Assembly: GCF_030269925.1 (NCBI RefSeq)
Contig: NC_085130.1
Coordinates: forward strand, 8,258,501-8,322,500
Source of the DNA: Bombyx mori
Lineage: Eukaryota; Arthropoda; Insecta; Lepidoptera; Bombycidae
DNA length: 64,000 nucleotides
Direction: 5' to 3'
A model generated the notes under the pieces. The model did no database searches, was not told where the DNA came from, and saw only the letters and a list, made by a program, of their open reading frames with translations. The position numbers and the translations under genes were made by a program. This document shows positions 1 through 11,184 of the stretch, in pieces. How positions within the stretch are numbered: position 1 is the first letter of the stretch; every line of letters starts with the position of its first letter.

Positions 1-250
1 GCGAACTTATTGTGGTACACTTCATTCACGGTTGTTTGCATAAGAGTTAGTAGTGTATTACGCAAACGAACGCTCTGAGATCGTGGTCAATGAATGATAA
101 AAAAAAATTATCTTATTTTTGTACGTTATTACAAAATTAAGTCGTACACTGTGTGCATTACTAATAAAAATCTTACGTTACGGACGTTTTTTCCGGGTAG
201 GGTACCACTCCGCATCGTCCCATAAGGAACTTCGTTCCAAAAACAGTACT
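1..250 (-). repeat. Unnamed repeat E, minus copy
   Basis: Complementary to 30785-30970 (for example CTTATTGTGGTACACTTCAT here, ATGAAGTGTACCACAATAAG there), with about 60 extra bases in the middle. The repeat may extend past the window start. Confidence 0.75.
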
Positions 251-586
251 AGTTTTTGAAGTCTTGATCTTTATTATGGTTATTTCGGTTTTCCTGTGCC
301 GTAGACATAATAAATATTACTTTTATGATTTAATCTCCTGTTTTTTTATTATTATATTATATTATAGCTATATTATTTCCGACGTTCCGAAGACTGTGCA
401 GTTTTAGTGGCGAGGTCTTACCGGTTCGCATTTAAATATACAGCTATATAAATGTATCTGTATGAGTGTATCTGTGTATATACCATTAATATATAAGTTA
501 ATATTTTCCAATTTCAATGATTTTTCGGGAAATCTTCATATTGGTCACTGGTTGAAGTTTCCTAGCGATGGGATCAAAGATGAACT

Positions 587-890
587 AGCAATTTTTTTCC
601 TACCTATGCTGATAGCCTTGAGAGGCTATTTCAGCTTCGCCCTAACATTTAGGTAACCTCTCGGGGCTCAAACCGGAGTATTGCTAACACTGACCCTAGC
701 AAGAGCAGTGCTTCGCAGAATCTACCACAGGATCGGAAACGCGTCCCACTGAGAAGATCTGGCGAGAAACTCAGTGGGCTGTGTCTGTGGGATTAATTTA
801 CTCGTCGAGCCCTTCGTCGCAGGTTCGACGAGGACGGGGACCGGTGCTTGTGGTACCTAAAAGCACCGTTAATGGATCGGGAGGATTTGA
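587..890 (+). mobile_element. LINE-B 3' region
   Basis: Family recognised by TGATAGCCTTGAGAGGCTAT, CTACCACNGGATCGGAAACG, ACCCACTGAGAAGATC and ATGGATCGGGAGGAT. Probably the 3' region of a Bombyx LINE, but I cannot name it. Confidence 0.75.
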
Positions 891-904
891 CTTGCTATTT
901 TTTT

Positions 905-1118
905 TTTTATTCATTTGGACACATTGCCAGAAAGCGAAGTGACAATTTAGAGAAGCTGCTGGTAACAGGCAAGGTTTGCGGAAGAAGGCCCAGAGACAGA
1001 AGTCCATTGCGGTGTTCGGACCAGATACGGTCTACTCTCAATGCTTCAGTCCACGATGCCATCCGCGCGGCCGAGGATAGGCAGGTCTGGCACAAGATAA
1101 TCCAGGAGAAGGTTCTGA
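905..1118 (+). pseudogene. LINE ORF2 C-terminal fragment
   Basis: Translation contains FGHIARKRSDNLEKLLVTG, then GRRPRDRSP and a DQIRSTLNASVHDA stretch, typical of the region after the reverse transcriptase in insect non-LTR retrotransposons. It lacks the RT domain and runs into a Bm1 copy. Confidence 0.75.
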
Positions 1119-1553
1119 AGTCGTCGTGGCCTAAAAGTTAAGACGTACGGTGCATACGTGTTGAGCGATGTACCGGTGTCCGAATCTCAGGCGGGTACTA
1201 ATCTTTCTAATGAAATACGTACTCAACAAATGTTCACGATTGACGTCCACGATGAAGGAATAACATCGTGTAATAAAAATGAAACCCGCGAAATTATAAT
1301 TTGCGTAATTACTGGTGGTAGGTCTTGTGAGTCCGCGCGGCTAGGTACCACCACCCCACCTATTTCTGCCGTGAAGCAGTAATGCGTTTCGGTTTGAAGG
1401 GTGGGGCAGCCGTTGTAACTATATTTGAGACCTTAGAACTTATATCTCAAGGTGGTTGGCGCATTTACGTTGTAGATGTCTATGGGCTCCAGTAACCACT
1501 TAACACTAGGTGGGCTGTTAGCTCGTCCACCCATCTAAGCAATAAAAAAAAAA
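1119..1553 (+). mobile_element. Bm1 SINE, near full length
   Basis: Starts AAGTCGTCGTGGCCTAAAAG (A-box-like), has a degenerate B box, and ends CATCTAAGCAATAAAAAAA. It is inserted directly behind the LINE coding fragment at 905-1118. A 74-codon ORF at 1158-1382 recurs in other copies and is not considered a gene. Confidence 0.92.
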
Positions 1554-2149
1554 CTAATAGTATCTTGAGATTTATCAGTATAAAGAAGTTTAAAGAAGTC
1601 TTAAATTTAATCATAATATGTTTAAGCGTAATTGTATTGTATAATCGATGTAATAATCAATTTTCTGTCTTTATGCTACGATAGTGACTGTTATTCATTT
1701 TTATTTGTGCCTGTGTGTGTTCACAATTAGTTTTAAACATTTATAGTTTTTATCTGTTCTATTTGGCGATATTTAAATGCTAATTCGGATGAGATTTCAA
1801 TGATTTTATGTATACATGTGGACTGGGTTTTGTAATAAATGATTTTAATTTCATTCAGAAGAGTGGTGACCACCGATTGGAGTCCAGAATATGACCTACA
1901 AAAGTTATTTTAAGAATTTAAACTAAAAACTATAGCGTCTCAAGCAAGCGCCAATGGATGTCTTGAAAATAATAAAATGCACTTTTTTCATTTAGCGTCC
2001 CACTTTAAAATTGTTATCATAGTTCAAACATGAACAGTAGGTTCATTTTGTTTTAAATTAGTGACATCACAGTGCGTTGTGATTATTTAGATATATTGTG
2101 TGAAATAGATAAATAGTAATACAAATTCATTATGGAACTGACACAATGA
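1554..2149. other. No feature seen
   Basis: AT-rich, stops in all frames; no recognised repeat. Confidence 0.5.
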
Positions 2150-2210
2150 ATTTATTTTTTATTGCCCTTGTAGGCAGACGAGCACACAGCCCACTTGATG
2201 GTGAGTCGGT
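2150..2210 (-). mobile_element. LINE-A 3' tail fragment
   Basis: TTTTTTATTGCCCTTGTAGGC to CACTTGATGGTGAG, immediately before the Bm1 copy at 2218. Confidence 0.75.
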
Positions 2211-2217
2211 TCTGAAG

Positions 2218-2652
2218 TCGTCGTGGCCTAAAGGATAAGACGTCCGGTTAATACGTGTTGAGCGATTCACCGGTGTTCGAATCCCAGGCGGGTACCAATC
2301 TTTCTAATGAAATACGTACTCAACAAATGTTCACGATTGACTTCCATGATGAAGGAATAACATCGTGTAATAAAAATCAAACCCGCAAAATTATAATTTG
2401 CGTAATTAGTAGTGGTAGGTCTTGTGAGTCCGCGCGGTTAGATACCACCACCCCACCTATTTCTGCCATGAAGCAGTAATGCGTTTCGGTTTGAAGGGTG
2501 GGGTAGCCGTTGTAACTATACTGAGACCTTAGAACTTATATCTCAAGGTGGGTGGCGCATTTACATTATAGATGTCTATGGGCTCCAGTAACCACCTAAC
2601 ACCAGGTGGGCTGTGAGCTCGTCCACCCATCTAAGCAATAAAAAAAAAAAAA
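2218..2652 (+). mobile_element. Bm1 SINE, near full length
   Basis: Same order as the copy at 1119: A box GTGGCCTAAAGGATAAG, B box GGTGTTCGAATCCC, then the 3' part and an A-rich tail. It is preceded by the same GGTTCTGAAG word as the 1119 copy and follows a LINE tail. Confidence 0.92.
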
Positions 2653-2675
2653 CTCATGATCTTGATGTCAAAGCG

Positions 2676-2862
2676 ATTTTTTTATTGCTCAAACGGTAAA
2701 CGAGCTCACGGTCCACCTGAGATTAAGTGCTTACCGAAGCCCATAGACATCACCAAATGTAAATGATGTAACCCACCACCTTGAGACATGAGTTTGAAGT
2801 TGCACTTCTGTAGTCCAACGGCTGCCTCGCTCTTCGGAAGTCACAACTGCTATGGGGCAAAG
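2676..2862 (-). mobile_element. Bm1 SINE, old divergent fragment
   Basis: Minus-strand 3' part with many substitutions but recognisable order (poly-A end, GAGCTCACGG, CCCATAGACATC, CACCTTGAGA). Confidence 0.7.
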
Positions 2863-3106
2863 ATAGGCTGAACGGTCATAATATAATGCATCAAATCTAT
2901 AAAGGAAACTCAACCCTAACTTTCCGAAATAAGAAGGAAATCACATTGAAGACTTAAAAATGTGCTGCATCCATTCCAGATGACGTATTAAACGATTAAT
3001 AATAATAATGCCTTCATTTCCCGGAATTTTTTACATTTTAAGCTAACATGCTATGCTATTGCTCATGTTCAATTGCAATCGAGGACACTTACCATCAGAC
3101 GGAGCG

Positions 3107-3197
3107 TTTTTTTTTTTTATTGCTTAGATGGTACGATGGAACGTAAATGCGCCACCCACCTTGAGATACAAGTTCTAAGGTCTCAAGTATAGTTATA
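3107..3197 (-). mobile_element. Bm1 SINE, short fragment
   Basis: T-run plus TTGCTTAGATGG, then an internal deletion to ACGTAAATGCGCCACCCACC and on to TCTCAAGTATAGTTA. Confidence 0.75.
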
Positions 3198-3573
3198 TAG
3201 CGTAGGAACATCTGTCCTTGACGAAAAAAAATTTAATCTTTTTTCCTAACCTCAATTTACTTTCTGTTAAATCAGTACTCTGTGACGCAATATTGATATG
3301 AGGCACATCGTTCGCGCAGGTGGTGAGCGAGACGAGTACATATCGTTGTCTGGCTCGCACACCGGAACCTAAAAAACGGTTCGTGCGAACTTTAGTAGGG
3401 TCTTTGGTAACGGTTTTCGTTAAGAAAGTGTATTTGAATTTGACTTTCCGTAATTTTTGTGTGTGATTGTCATTTTCTCGTAGCGAGCTTCATTAAAACT
3501 ACCTTAAAGCTTTCAAGGTCACGTTTACGAGCAGACAACACTTTATCAAGCAGTTAAAAAAAAAAAAACTTTA

Positions 3574-3845
3574 TCTATATACATATATATAAATGAATTC
3601 CTGTTCGTTAGTCTCGCTAAAACTCGAGAACGGCTGGACCGATTTGGCTAATTTTGGTCTTGAATTATTTGTGGAAGTCCAGAGAAGGCTTAAAATGTTA
3701 GATAAATATGAAAATGATCTGAATTAAATAAAAATAACAATTTTGTTTTTCCTTTGATTTTGCTTGTTTAAGTTTTTTTTTTATACAAAAGTTTAGGTCT
3801 TTTATTTATCGATTGAGGCACTACGAAGTCTGCCGGGTCAGCTAG
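3574..3845 (+). mobile_element. Short Helitron
   Basis: 5' TC (TCTATATACA), 3' CTAG (GGGTCAGCTAG) between A and T, as Helitrons require. Non-autonomous: no Rep/helicase. Confidence 0.72.
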
Positions 3846-4354
3846 TTTATTATAAAAAAAAGAACATAATATTCCTAATCTAGAAGTACATGTTATTATC
3901 GGCAACATGCTTCGTCAGATTACAGAAATAGAGTTATCAGCAACATGCTTCGTCAAAAAGTACAATACTTTCTTTCAGCTACAAGCGTCGCCATAAGTAA
4001 CATACAAGAAGCAGTTTATCAAGAAACAGTAGTGATTGTAAAGAATGCTCTATGTCTACTAGCTCAGTGCTTGGATTGAAGATTGACCTCTGACCTTACA
4101 GTCGCGCACAAAAGTGAGTAACGTGTATTCGTGCTCTTTATCGTGATCACGACTGTACACTTGTCTAATAATGTAAGGCCGGATACACACTTGCCGTGTA
4201 TTAAGGCTAATACGCAATTCGCTGAGTCTGGATTGGATCATGGCTTTTTTGATGTTACGCGGTTATTGGGATTCGCAGATGTGCATATTGCGGTGCACAT
4301 TGAGAAATCAGTTGGTAGTTTTAATTGTGTTGTATAATGGTTGTAGAATATTTC

Positions 4355-4470
4355 ACGTTTTTTTTTTTTTTTTTTTTCCTTCTAGATAGACGATCATACG
4401 GCCCATCTGATAGTGAGTGGTTGATTTCTGATGGTGGCAGCGCCAAGCCGCTACCTACCGTCCGCATTAT
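4355..4470 (-). mobile_element. LINE-A 3' tail fragment, diverged
   Basis: T run, AGATAGACGATCATACGGCC, then GCCAAGCCGCTACCTACCG. Confidence 0.65.
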
Positions 4471-4989
4471 AGCAGTTACGAAATTACAACCATACCAGTT
4501 GGTGATCCCAGTACGCCGGTATATCAGAGACAGCTGTTGCTCATTCTCCTGTTAACTCCTTGGTTAAGTTAACAATACGCACAGGAAGAGATGGGGTGCT
4601 GCTATTCCAGACCATACACAACATAGCACCAAGCTACTTATCCTATTTCCTAGGTGACAATAAAACAAATTGTCGTACGCAAGAGCCCTTACAAACCGCG
4701 TTTTGCTGACACAGAGACATTTAAGAGAATGTACAACCTTCGTTCGTTGCGTAAAGCGCTGGTAACATCTTCAAATACCTAGATTTAGTGGCCAATTTCG
4801 ATAGTTAATTAACCGGTAAGTTTATGAGTGGTTTGGGAGCGATTTGAAGAGTTTACGCTGAGATTAGTGCGAGGCTATCGCAGTGACGTGGTTGTAGAGC
4901 GTGTTTTGAGTTGTTGCAATACGAATTGAGGCTTGCAGCTCGTGTCTCAAGGAAGCGGTGCTCAGCTCCGGTTGCCAGTTAGCGTTAAA

Positions 4990-5098
4990 GGTAGGCAGCA
5001 GCTTGGCTATGCCCCTGGCATTGCTGAAGTCCATTGGCGACGATAAGCACTCACCGTCAGATGGGCCGAATGCCTAAAGGTCGTCTACTTAAAAGGGC
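4990..5098 (+). mobile_element. LINE-A 3' tail fragment
   Basis: GGTAGGCAGCAGCTTGGC through GCATTGCTGAAGTCC to GATGGGCCGAATGCC. Confidence 0.75.
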
Positions 5099-5204
5099 AG
5101 TAAAAAAACAAAGCTCTAAGCACCGAGTGTGTTGTGAGTGCGTTCAATCTTTGATTAAAGCAATTATAAGACTAGATCCCCGGCTTCATATGGATATCAC
5201 AGGT

Positions 5205-5490
5205 TTTTTTTCCTATCTATGTTGATAGCTTTGAGGGGCTGTTTCAGCTTCTCCTTGCCAGGAGTGTTGCTAACACTGGTCGTGGCAAGAGCAGTGCTTC
5301 GTAGAATCTACCACCGGATCGGAAACGCGACCCACTGAGACGATCCGGCGAGAAACTCAGTGAGGTGTGTCTATGGGTTAATTTACTCGTCGAGCCCTTC
5401 GTCGCAAGCGACGGGTTCGATGGAGGACGGTGACTGATGCTTGAGGTACCTAAAAGCACCGTTAATGGATCGGGAGGATCCGTAATGAGA
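5205..5490 (+). mobile_element. LINE-B 3' region
   Basis: TTTTTTTTCCTATCTATGTTG to GATCGGGAGGATCCG, nearly complete. Confidence 0.8.
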
Positions 5491-5776
5491 AGGTTTTAAC
5501 GACCTCGAAGAACTAAATCTCTTTCAAAAGCACTGCCGTGGAAGGAATCCACCAAGAAAGCCTGATGCGGCCACGACCCTCGGCATTGAGAATTACCGAC
5601 ACAAAGAAGAGGTACCCATAGCACAGGGAATCATAATTTGGGACCGGAAAACCGTGCGTGACTTGTTCCTAGTTAGTTATTATGATTATTACTATTATGT
5701 GGCTTGGTACCTCCTATCCGGCCACATAGCCTCTACCACGTGTACATGCCACTTGAAGATAGCAAATTAATTTACA

Positions 5777-6231
5777 CTAGCTGACCCGGCAGACTTCGTA
5801 GTGCCTCAATCGATAAATAAAAAACCTAAATTTTTGTATAAATTGTTTTATTTTTTTAAACAAAAGAACACTTATTGCGGCATAATAACAATAGTTAGAC
5901 ATAATAATATGCTGTCGTGACACTTTTTGTAATTAATAATGTGTTCTACAAAGTCGTAGTACATTATTTTATTCTATCATCAATAGTTTTCGCAGGGCAC
6001 GCGATGTAAAGAATATTTTAGGTAATTTTTTTACACCTTGGGTTACATTAATGGAGTTTTAGTAAAGATCCGTATTTTTTATCAAAATAGATTATAGCTT
6101 ATGTCACTCGGGAATAGTATGGCTTCCAAACAGTGAAAGATTTTTTCAAATCGGTTCAGTAGTTTCGGAGCCTATTCAATACAAACAAACAAATAAATAT
6201 TTCCTCTTTATAATATTAGTATACCTATAGA
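5777..6231 (-). mobile_element. Short Helitron
   Basis: Shares its 3' 50 bases with the element at 3574 (CTAGCTGACCCGGCAGAC on the + strand) but its 5' part with the family at 20379 (CCTCTTTATAATATTAGTATA). It is therefore a chimera of two families, which Helitrons commonly form. Confidence 0.72.
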
Positions 6232-6487
6232 TACACAAAATGCAAAATTAATAGACAAGAATCAAACTGAAATTCATGGATTGCATTGCAAAGTGACAAT
6301 ATGTGAGCTTAAAAATATAACAATTTACAAAAAATATTAAAATGAATGTATTAATGTACCCTCTGAGTGTAATGAGTCTGAACATGAGTGAGTGTAAGAG
6401 GGTGCGTGTGGGGGGTAGTCAAAAACATTAAAAGTTATTTAACAAAATTTCAGTGTCCTCATAGTTGAGATTAAGCAATTAATTAAA

Positions 6488-7073
6488 CTAGAGGTCCCGC
6501 AGTAGTCGAAATTCGACTTTAATTAATTGGAATTGTAAGTTTGTACACTATTATGATTGTATTTTATACTTCTATAATCACAAATTTCACCATGACTACA
6601 CTATAAAAAATATTAACAAAGACAAACAATATTTAATCTATTCTCATTTTGACAACAGAAGTCAAGAACAAAAGTTTGACAATAAATAGTATGCATGCGT
6701 GTGTGCGTCAAATACATGATATGTAGTGTGTGTAATGTTTTCTTTATTGATTTAATGTATCATTTACGTATTTTTTTAAAAAAAAATTAGCATTGTGCAC
6801 TTCTTCTCTATATTCTTATTTAACGGCCGTCTGGTGTAGTGGTAAGTGACATGGTCACTACCCAAGGGGGTCGCGGGTTCGAATCCCGCCGATATCTGGT
6901 ACCTGTAACACAAGTTCTTTACGAACTTATCACGGGACCAGTTAACGTGGCGTGATTGTTTTAAAAAAAAAAAACAAAATTCTCGATAAGTGTGGAAAAT
7001 TTCATACTCCTCCGTCCGCGCAATTGTCGTAAAAAGGGATACAAAGTTTTTGCTTCACGTATTAATATATAGA
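6488..7073 (-). mobile_element. Helitron, family H1, with nested SINE
   Basis: 3' CTAG at 6488-6491 (CTAGAGGTCCCGCAGTAGTC on the + strand) and 5' TC at 7072-7073. It carries the tRNA-SINE at 6827-6978. Confidence 0.78.
6827..6978 (+). mobile_element. tRNA-derived SINE nested in a Helitron
   Basis: Contains a Pol III head (CTGGTGTAGTGGTAAGTGAC as A box, GGGTTCGAATCCC as B box) and an A-run tail. A five-base duplication ATTCT flanks it (6822-6826 and 6979-6983). The empty site is visible in four sister Helitrons, which confirms the insertion. The T-arm pairs, but no proper acceptor stem or anticodon arm forms, so it is not a tRNA gene. Confidence 0.8.
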
Positions 7074-7600
7074 TATGTTATTACTCAGAGAGCATTGTCT
7101 GACTTACAAATTCACTTTCACAATCAGATGTCTTTAAATTCAATTATTTTATGTCGACGTAAATAAATATCGAATTAAAACACAAACATTTCTTTATATT
7201 ATCAAACACTGCGTATATCAATCAAGAGATTGTGATCAAAATTAATATTAAAGTTAATCAATATTTTTGTAAAATAGTTTTTATGAGTAAATTTGATATT
7301 AGAACTCCTACGCTTGATACACGCAAAACAGGCCAGATAAAATAAGCCCCGAAAGCCTAACGATTTATTTCGTGCGTGGATCAAAGTAAACTGGCTGTAT
7401 AGAGTAAATTACCAATATCTTCGGACCCCGTTAGAATGGGTGTAGGGTAACGGACAGAGAGGTCTTAAAGCTTTGGTCATTTAAGCTATAGTTTCAAGGG
7501 GACATTGACTTCGCCTACCACATTGTACGAATAAATATTATGACGGCAATTAATGTCTAAGATTTTGCTCATTCGCAAACTGTTTCAGCTTAGCACATTT

Positions 7601-8030
7601 AAGTCGTCGTGGCCTAAAGGATAAGACGTCCGGTGCATTCGTGTTGAGCGATGCACCGGTGTTCGAATCCCGCAGGCGGGTACGAATTTTTTTAATGAAA
7701 TACGTACTTAATAAATTTTCACGATTGACTTCCACGGTGAAGGAATAGCATCGTGTAATAAAAATCTTACCCGCAAAATTATAATTTGCGTAATTACTGG
7801 CGGTAGGACCTCTTGTGAGTCCGCGCGGGTGGGTACCACCGCCCCGCCTATTTCCGCCGCGAAGCAGTAATGCGTTTCGGTTTGAAGGGCGGGGCAGCCG
7901 TTGTAACTATACTGAGACCTTAGAACTTATATCTCAAGGTGGGTGGCGCATTTACGTTGTAGATGTCTATGGGCTCCAGTAACCACTTAACACTAGGTGG
8001 GCTCGTTCACCCATCTAAGCAATAAATAAA
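7601..8030 (+). mobile_element. Bm1 SINE, near full length (duplicated copy 1)
   Basis: Well-preserved A and B boxes (GTGGCCTAAAGGATAAG; GGTGTTCGAATCCC). The tail lacks the CTGTGAG segment and ends AATAAATAAA. Confidence 0.93.
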
Positions 8031-8091
8031 ACACGCACGCTAAGTTTGTACGCGTCACACACTCACTGATGACTGTCCACTAGACAACACC

Positions 8092-8259
8092 CAGTGTGCT
8101 AAATGCGAGTGTTTTAACTTCTCGATTGCGTTAAAGTTAACTAAAATTTGTATGGACTAGAAACAGCGCCCCTAGCGGCAAATCAAGGGAACCTCCATTC
8201 AAACTCCATACTAATTTGCGCACAAACTCAATACTTTTACGCGATCGAGAAGTTAAAAA
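8092..8259. mobile_element. MITE M1, diverged
   Basis: Inverted ends (CAGTGTGCTAAATGCGAG; TTTTACGCGATCGAGAAG) around a core with GCGCCCCTAGCGGCAAA. No coding sequence. Confidence 0.7.
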
Positions 8260-8432
8260 TATCATACTTAGCATCAGATTAGCATATCATATCATAGCAT
8301 ATCATACTTAGCATAAGCTATAGTTTCAAGGGGACATTGACTTCGCCTACCACATTGTACGAATAAATATTATGACGGCAATTAATGTCTAAGATTTTGC
8401 TCATTCGCAAACTGTTTCAGCTTAGCACATTT

Positions 8433-8878
8433 AAGTCGTCGTGGCCTAAAGGATAAGACGTCCGGTGCATTCGTGTTGAGCGATGCACCGGTGTTCGAAT
8501 CCCGCAGGCGGGTACGAATTTTTCTAATGAAATACGTACTCAACAAATGTTCACGATTGACTTCCACGGTGAAGGAATAGCATCGTGTAATAAAAATCTT
8601 ACCCGCAAAATTATAATTTGCGTAATTACTGGCGGTAGGACCTCTTGTGAGTCCGCACGGGTAGGTACCACCACCCTGCCTATTTCTGCCGTGAAGCAGT
8701 AATGCGTTTCGGTTTGAAGGGTGGGGCAGCCGTTGTAACTATAATTGAGACCTTAGAACTTATATCTCAAGGTGGGTGGCGCATTTACGTTGTAGATGTC
8801 TATGGGCTCCACTAACCACTTAACACCAGGTGGGCTGTGAGCTCGTCCACTCATCTAAGCAATAAAAAAAAAAAAAAT
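8433..8878 (+). mobile_element. Bm1 SINE, near full length (duplicated copy 2)
   Basis: Shares its upstream flank with the copy at 7601. It differs by scattered substitutions and has a full CTGTGAGCTCG tail. Confidence 0.93.
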
Positions 8879-8890
8879 CAGAACACAGTT

Positions 8891-9187
8891 CAGTGTGCTT
8901 AATGCGAGTTTTTAAACGTTCTCGATAGCGTAAAAGTTAAAACAATTTTGTATGCAGTTTGAACAGCGCCCCTAGCGGCAAACGTAGGCAAACAATCCAA
9001 CTCCATACAAAATAGTGTTCTTAGTGCGAGTTTTTTAACGTCCTCGATAGCGTAAAGGTTAACACAATTTTGTATGCAGTTTGAACAGCGCCCCTAGCGG
9101 CAAACGTAGGCAGACGATCCAATTGCATACAAAATTGAGTTAACTTTTACGCTATCGAGAACGTTAAAAAACTCGCACTAAGCACAC
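8891..9187. mobile_element. MITE M1, one incomplete plus one complete copy in tandem
   Basis: 8891-9012 has a left inverted repeat and core but no right end. 9013-9187 is complete: TTAACGTCCTCGATAGCG at left and CGCTATCGAGAACGTTAA at right. Both have the AGCGCCCCTAGCGGCAAACG core. Confidence 0.8.
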
Positions 9188-9599
9188 AGGTCTTTCGGCG
9201 TCACGCCTCGACTCCCGGGCTTGGATAATTTAGCTCGATCGCCTGCCCTAAATCCATAACTAGTTATCTGACAACCGATAATGAAATGGTAGCGACGTTG
9301 CCCCGTTTTTTTTGTGCTCAAACGTAACCCGTTTTTGTGCTCAAAGGTTCGGGTTTAAAATACAAACTTACGTATACATCTATACGGAGTGACCTTCGCT
9401 CTTTATCCATTAAGATAAAGTCCAAAATAGCACATCCGAGTCGGTTCGGATTGTGTTTTTAAGTTGTACGTGAACACATTTGATTTCGAGAGGTTTTGTT
9501 GGGTTGTTTTTTTTTGTTTATACGCTATCTTTTTATCAGGAACAGGTGTCTTCAAGCAACGGTGAGCTGTTTATAATACAATAATAACTGGTGATAGGT
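9188..9599. other. No gene seen
   Basis: Mostly unique-looking AT-rich DNA; the last part may belong to the SINE at 9600-9765. Confidence 0.45.
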
Positions 9600-9765
9600 C
9601 ACACACGGACATCTGGTCTCTAATTATGACTCCGTGTACTAAGGGAAATATATACTGATGATCCGGTTATATATTATAATATATAATGTTTCCCTGATTT
9701 GGGAATCGAACTCGCGACCTCCGGTCGAGCAGACGAGCGCGTCAACCACAGCCCGATCGAGTCAA
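9600..9765 (-). mobile_element. tRNA-derived SINE head, minus strand
   Basis: The reverse complement contains GGGCTGTGGTTGACGCGCTC and GTCGCGAGTTCGATTCCC, Pol III A- and B-box-like. The downstream part continues toward 9540 without a clear end. No complete cloverleaf with a credible acceptor stem, so scored as a SINE. Confidence 0.55.
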
Positions 9766-10340
9766 ACATAAGTTATTGTATAATTTTAAATATAAATATT
9801 GGGCATTACTTATAACTGCATTTAAATAACAAACCCAATTGAATTTAAATTAATTTAAATACATTTTTCATTAATATCTCAGAGTTATTAATAAAAAAAT
9901 CTTCCACGGTTAATATGACTAGCACTCGATTCTCTTAGGCCACGACGAATTCAACCTGCTACTGCTACTACCACTGTACAACACGGAAGTCAAGACTGCT
10001 TCGTGGCAGAGCTGAGCTGGTTCATTGTACCATGAACACCCTTTTTTTTAACGGTCGAGAGGGGTAACAGACCGGGTTATGTCCGGCGCTTCCAGAGACG
10101 AAGAGGGAGAAGAGAAAGACCAAAGTCCTCCTCTTCTTCCAATTCCTACCGGGAGACTACGTCTTGAGAAAGGCGCGTGAGGCTTTTCTGCTAATAAAGT
10201 CACAAAATACTTTAATAGTACCAATCATAAATGTGCTATAATAATGTTTAACTTTGCTTTTGTATTGTTGGTCCAACCGAAGTCCTATGGTGACTGGAGC
10301 TGGTGATAGCGAGAACGTCTGGATGTATTGTGAGGTGGAA

Positions 10341-10579
10341 GGTGGTAGGACGTCCTGTGAGCTCGCACGGGTAGGTACCACCACCCTGCCTGTTTCTGTC
10401 GTGAAGCAGTAATGATTTTCGGTTTGAAGGGTGGGGCAGCCGTTGTAACTGCACTTGTGACCTTAGAACTTATATCTCAAGGTGGGTGGTGCATTTACGT
10501 TGTAGATGTCTATGGACTTCAGTAACCACTTAATACCAGGTAAGCTGTGAGCTCGTCCACCCATCTAAGCAATAAAAAA
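10341..10579 (+). mobile_element. Bm1 SINE, short form
   Basis: Begins at GGTGGTAGGACG, the same internal boundary used by many copies here, and ends at CATCTAAGCAATAAAAAA. Confidence 0.9.
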
Positions 10580-10904
10580 TACAATAGCAGTGCTCGTAAT
10601 CTCGTATGAATAACACCATTCTTTGTCGCATCACTCTTGTCAGAGCGTCATTCAGTATCATTGCTGTGGGTAGATATTATGTATCTAACGAAACATATAT
10701 TAAAAAGGTATTAGAAAAATATTAAAACGTCCATTATGCTAATTGATTCTCTGGCACTTTTTATTTAAAAAAAAACAGAACGCGTGGGAATACACCACAT
10801 ATCAGTTGGAAATAAATCAATAGCTTAATTGATTAGAAATGTTAATTTATTTTAATTCGTATTGCTGGTTTTTGGATAGCAAAATTTTGTGTTTATTTAA
10901 TCAA

Positions 10905-11160
10905 AAATTTTTTTTTTGGCTTCGTCGAGTAAACGATTTCACAGCTCGCCTGGTGTTAAGTGATTGTCGGAGATATCAACAATGTAAAATCCGCCACCCA
11001 CCTTCAGACATTAAATTTTAAGTCAACGTTCTATAGTACAAGCCAATTCAAACGGAAAACATTGCTATTGTTGTTGTATTGTATTGTTATTGCACGCGTT
11101 GAAAATACGCTGGGTGGTGGTATTTACTGTGGGGGTTTAAAATGCGTCTTACCACCAGTT
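10905..11160 (-). mobile_element. Bm1 SINE, very degenerate
   Basis: Poly-T, CACAGCTCGCCTGGTGTTAAG, CCACCCACCTTCAGAC and a final CTTACCACCAGT are in Bm1 order on the minus strand, with heavy divergence between. Confidence 0.55.
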
Positions 11161-11184
11161 TAGCGATGAGTAGACCATGAGTCC

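Larger units (their letters stand above)
7482..8313. repeat. First copy of an 832-bp tandem duplication
   Basis: The 119 bases before the Bm1 copy at 7601 recur before the Bm1 copy at 8433, exactly 832 bases later, starting TAAGCTATAGTTTCAAGGGG at 7482 and 8314. The similarity continues through both Bm1 copies. The unit therefore comprises 5' flank, Bm1 and about 280 bp of 3' sequence including a MITE. Confidence 0.85.

Noticed and set aside
1158..2479. Repeated 74-codon ORFs at 1158-1382 and 2255-2479 (also 30015-30245, minus)
   Set aside because: They coincide with the body of Bm1 SINEs, which are noncoding Pol III elements.
6827..6905. Possible tRNA gene
   Set aside because: A and B boxes and a T-arm are present, but the 5' and 3' ends do not form an acceptor stem and no anticodon arm is seen; target duplication and A tail show a SINE.
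9690..9760. Possible tRNA gene, minus strand
   Set aside because: tRNA-like head only, no matching acceptor stem, and SINE-like continuation.
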